Shown: in pieces, positions 4,176 to 5,269 of the stretch | How the letters are laid out: every line of letters starts with the position of its first letter | How positions within the stretch are numbered: position 1 is the first letter of the stretch | NCBI GenBank assembly: GCA_005789055.1 | Contig: SYAA01000299.1 | Coordinates: 1 to 5,269, forward strand | Direction: 5' to 3' | DNA from: Actinomycetota bacterium | GTDB taxonomy: Bacteria > Actinomycetota > Actinomycetes > Mycobacteriales > Mycobacteriaceae | Length of the DNA: 5,269 nucleotides | Notes under the pieces: generated by a model | Databases searched by the model: none | The model's input: the letters and a program-made list of their open reading frames with translations, nothing else | What the model was told of the DNA's origin: nothing | Translations under genes and position numbers: made by a program

Positions 4176-5243
4176 GTGGTCAGTGCGCAACGAAGCGGCG
4201 GGGTTCCGCGCCCGGGTTCGCGCTATCACGGCGACCAGGCCGCTGCGCCGGGAATGCTGGACTTTGCCGTCAACGTCCGACACCCGCAGCCCCCCGCCTG
4301 GCTGGTGGAACGGCTTGCGGCGCGATTGACCGACCTCGCGCGCTATCCCGCCGCCGCCGACCAGCAGGCCGCGGTGCAGGCCGTCGCCCAACGCCACGGG
4401 GTGCCGGAGGATCATGTGCTGCTGCTCAACGGCGGATCCGAGGGCTTCGCCCTGCTGCCGGCGCTGCGGCCCCGCCTCGCCGCGTTGATCGCCCCGTCGT
4501 TCACCGAACCCGAAGCGATCCTGACGGCGGCCGGCGTGGCGCTGCGCCAGGTGGTGCTGCCGCCGCCGTTCACACTCGATGGCGCCGGACCGTCCGATCT
4601 GCCCGAGGACGCCGATCTTGTGGTGATCGGCAATCCGACCAACCCGACCGGGGTGCTGCACTCTCGGGAGTCGGTGCTGGCACTGCGCCGACCCGGCCGG
4701 ATCGTGGTCGTCGACGAGGCTTTTGCCGACGCGGTGCCGGGCGAAGCGGAGTCGTTGGCGTCGGCGGGAGCGCCCGATGTGCTCGTGTTACCCGATGTGC
4801 TTGTCTTACGAAGCCTGACCAAGACCTGGGCGCTGGCCGGACTTCGGGTCGGCTACGCACTGGGTGCCCCCGAGGTGCTGGCCCGGTTATCGGCCACTCG
4901 GCCGCACTGGCCGCTCGGCACTCTGCAACTCGAGGCGATCGCGGCCTGTTGCGAACCTGCCGCGCTCAGGGCGGCTGAGGCAGACGCTCGGCGCCTGGCA
5001 GTGCTGCGCGACGAAATGGCCGCCGGGCTCACGGGTTTGGGTCTGGACGTGATCGACGGCAGTGCGCCGTTCATCGCATTCGCCGTGCCGGATGCAACCC
5101 TGATGCGAAAACATCTGCACGCCAACCGAATTGCCGTGCGTCGCTGCGACACCTTCGTCGGAATGGGTACCGATTACCTCCGCGCGACAGTGAGAGACGA
5201 GTGGCCGGTGCTGAGCGAAGCCCTCGCCGAGGGACTGCGATGA
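4176..5243 (+). CDS. cobC: CobC-type PLP-dependent aminotransferase (putative threonine-phosphate decarboxylase)
   Basis: A 355-residue fold-type I PLP enzyme close to histidinol-phosphate aminotransferase (HisC) and to the cobalamin-pathway decarboxylase that turns threonine phosphate into aminopropanol phosphate. Landmarks are YHGD (17-20), MLDFAVNVRHP (27-37), NGGSEGFALL (85-94, PLP phosphate region), GNPTNPTG (152-159), VVVDEAFAD (177-185, with Asp180 for the pyridine nitrogen), RSLTKTW (212-218, with Lys216 the likely Schiff-base lysine), AGLRVGYALG (221-230, Arg224) and DYLRATVR (333-340, Arg336 binding the substrate carboxylate). I chose the GTG at 4176; the frame is open from 3999 but upstream residues are antisense to ptkA. 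Residues 200-211 carry a duplicated PDVLVL. Its first base is 67 bp from the divergent ptkA ATG, and its stop overlaps the next gene's ATG. Substrate cannot be settled by sequence: an aminotransferase role remains possible. Confidence 0.9.
   Translation: MVSAQRSGGVPRPGSRYHGDQAAAPGMLDFAVNVRHPQPPAWLVERLAARLTDLARYPAAADQQAAVQAVAQRHGVPEDHVLLLNGGSEGFALLPALRPRLAALIAPSFTEPEAILTAAGVALRQVVLPPPFTLDGAGPSDLPEDADLVVIGNPTNPTGVLHSRESVLALRRPGRIVVVDEAFADAVPGEAESLASAGAPDVLVLPDVLVLRSLTKTWALAGLRVGYALGAPEVLARLSATRPHWPLGTLQLEAIAACCEPAALRAAEADARRLAVLRDEMAAGLTGLGLDVIDGSAPFIAFAVPDATLMRKHLHANRIAVRRCDTFVGMGTDYLRATVRDEWPVLSEALAEGLR
4773..4808 (+). repeat. 18-bp tandem duplication inside cobC
   Basis: Positions 4773-4790 (CCCGATGTGCTCGTGTTA) are followed at once by 4791-4808 (CCCGATGTGCTTGTCTTA). 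The two copies match at 16 of 18 bases, and both differences are at third codon positions and silent (CTC/CTT and GTG/GTC). Each copy encodes PDVLVL, at residues 200-205 and 206-211 of CobC. Related HisC-like enzymes normally have a single short strand before the R-[ST]-[LFM]-[ST]-K motif, so six residues appear to be inserted just ahead of the PLP lysine. Confidence 0.9.
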
Positions 5244-5269
5244 GCGTCCGCCTCGCCGACGTCATCGCG
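5240..5269 (+). CDS. Start of a Nif3-like/YbgI-family protein (partial)
   Basis: The ATG at 5240-5242 overlaps the cobC TGA as ATGA, and the frame reads MSVRLADVIA to the window end. This matches my memory of the first residues of the mycobacterial Nif3-like protein downstream of cobC (Rv2230c in M. tuberculosis), a dinuclear-metal protein often mislabelled GTP cyclohydrolase 1 type 2. Only ten residues are visible, so the call rests on them and on gene order. The overlap indicates cotranscription and translational coupling with cobC. Confidence 0.62.
   Translation, partial: MSVRLADVIA

Overview
This is a GC-rich window with very tight, overlapping gene packing. The gene content and order match a mycobacterium or close relative: cobD (+), a SURF1 gene, ptpA and ptkA (all -), then cobC and the start of a Nif3-type gene (both +). 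From memory this is the Mycobacterium tuberculosis Rv2236c to Rv2230c block in inverted orientation. The protein sequences also look mycobacterial, but this is recognition by eye, not a database search.

Layout. Positions 2-232 (+) hold the 3' end of a gene I cannot identify. It overlaps tail to tail with a small helix-turn-helix regulator (220-663, -) whose N-terminus is a run of Lys-Glu-Pro-Ala repeats. Positions 664-761 are non-coding and hold the regulator's candidate promoter and a perfect inverted repeat. Positions 762-1124 (-) carry only the C-terminal part of an amidohydrolase, apparently a decayed gene cut off just before cobD. cobD (1135-2082, +) overlaps the end of the SURF1 gene by 29 bp. 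SURF1, ptpA and ptkA (2054-4108, -) form one overlapping operon transcribed ptkA, ptpA, SURF1. cobC starts divergently at about 4176 (+) and runs into the next gene through a 4-bp ATGA overlap.

How the genes work together. cobD and cobC are the two enzymes usually linked to the aminopropanol arm of adenosylcobalamin: CobC-type enzymes make aminopropanol phosphate from threonine phosphate, and CobD (CbiB) attaches it to adenosylcobyric acid. Between them lies an unrelated operon with a HAD-fold tyrosine kinase (PtkA), its substrate the low-molecular-weight tyrosine phosphatase PtpA, and a membrane assembly factor for cytochrome oxidase.

The most distinctive feature is a set of three independent short in-frame tandem repeats: six 15-bp units in the regulator, four 18-bp units in a C-terminal extension of ptpA, and an 18-bp duplication just before the PLP lysine in cobC. 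All three are multiples of three and keep the frame. I see no mobile element, CRISPR array, RNA gene or defence system. Apart from the repeats, the amidohydrolase remnant and the regulator locus, this looks like an ordinary chromosomal core region.
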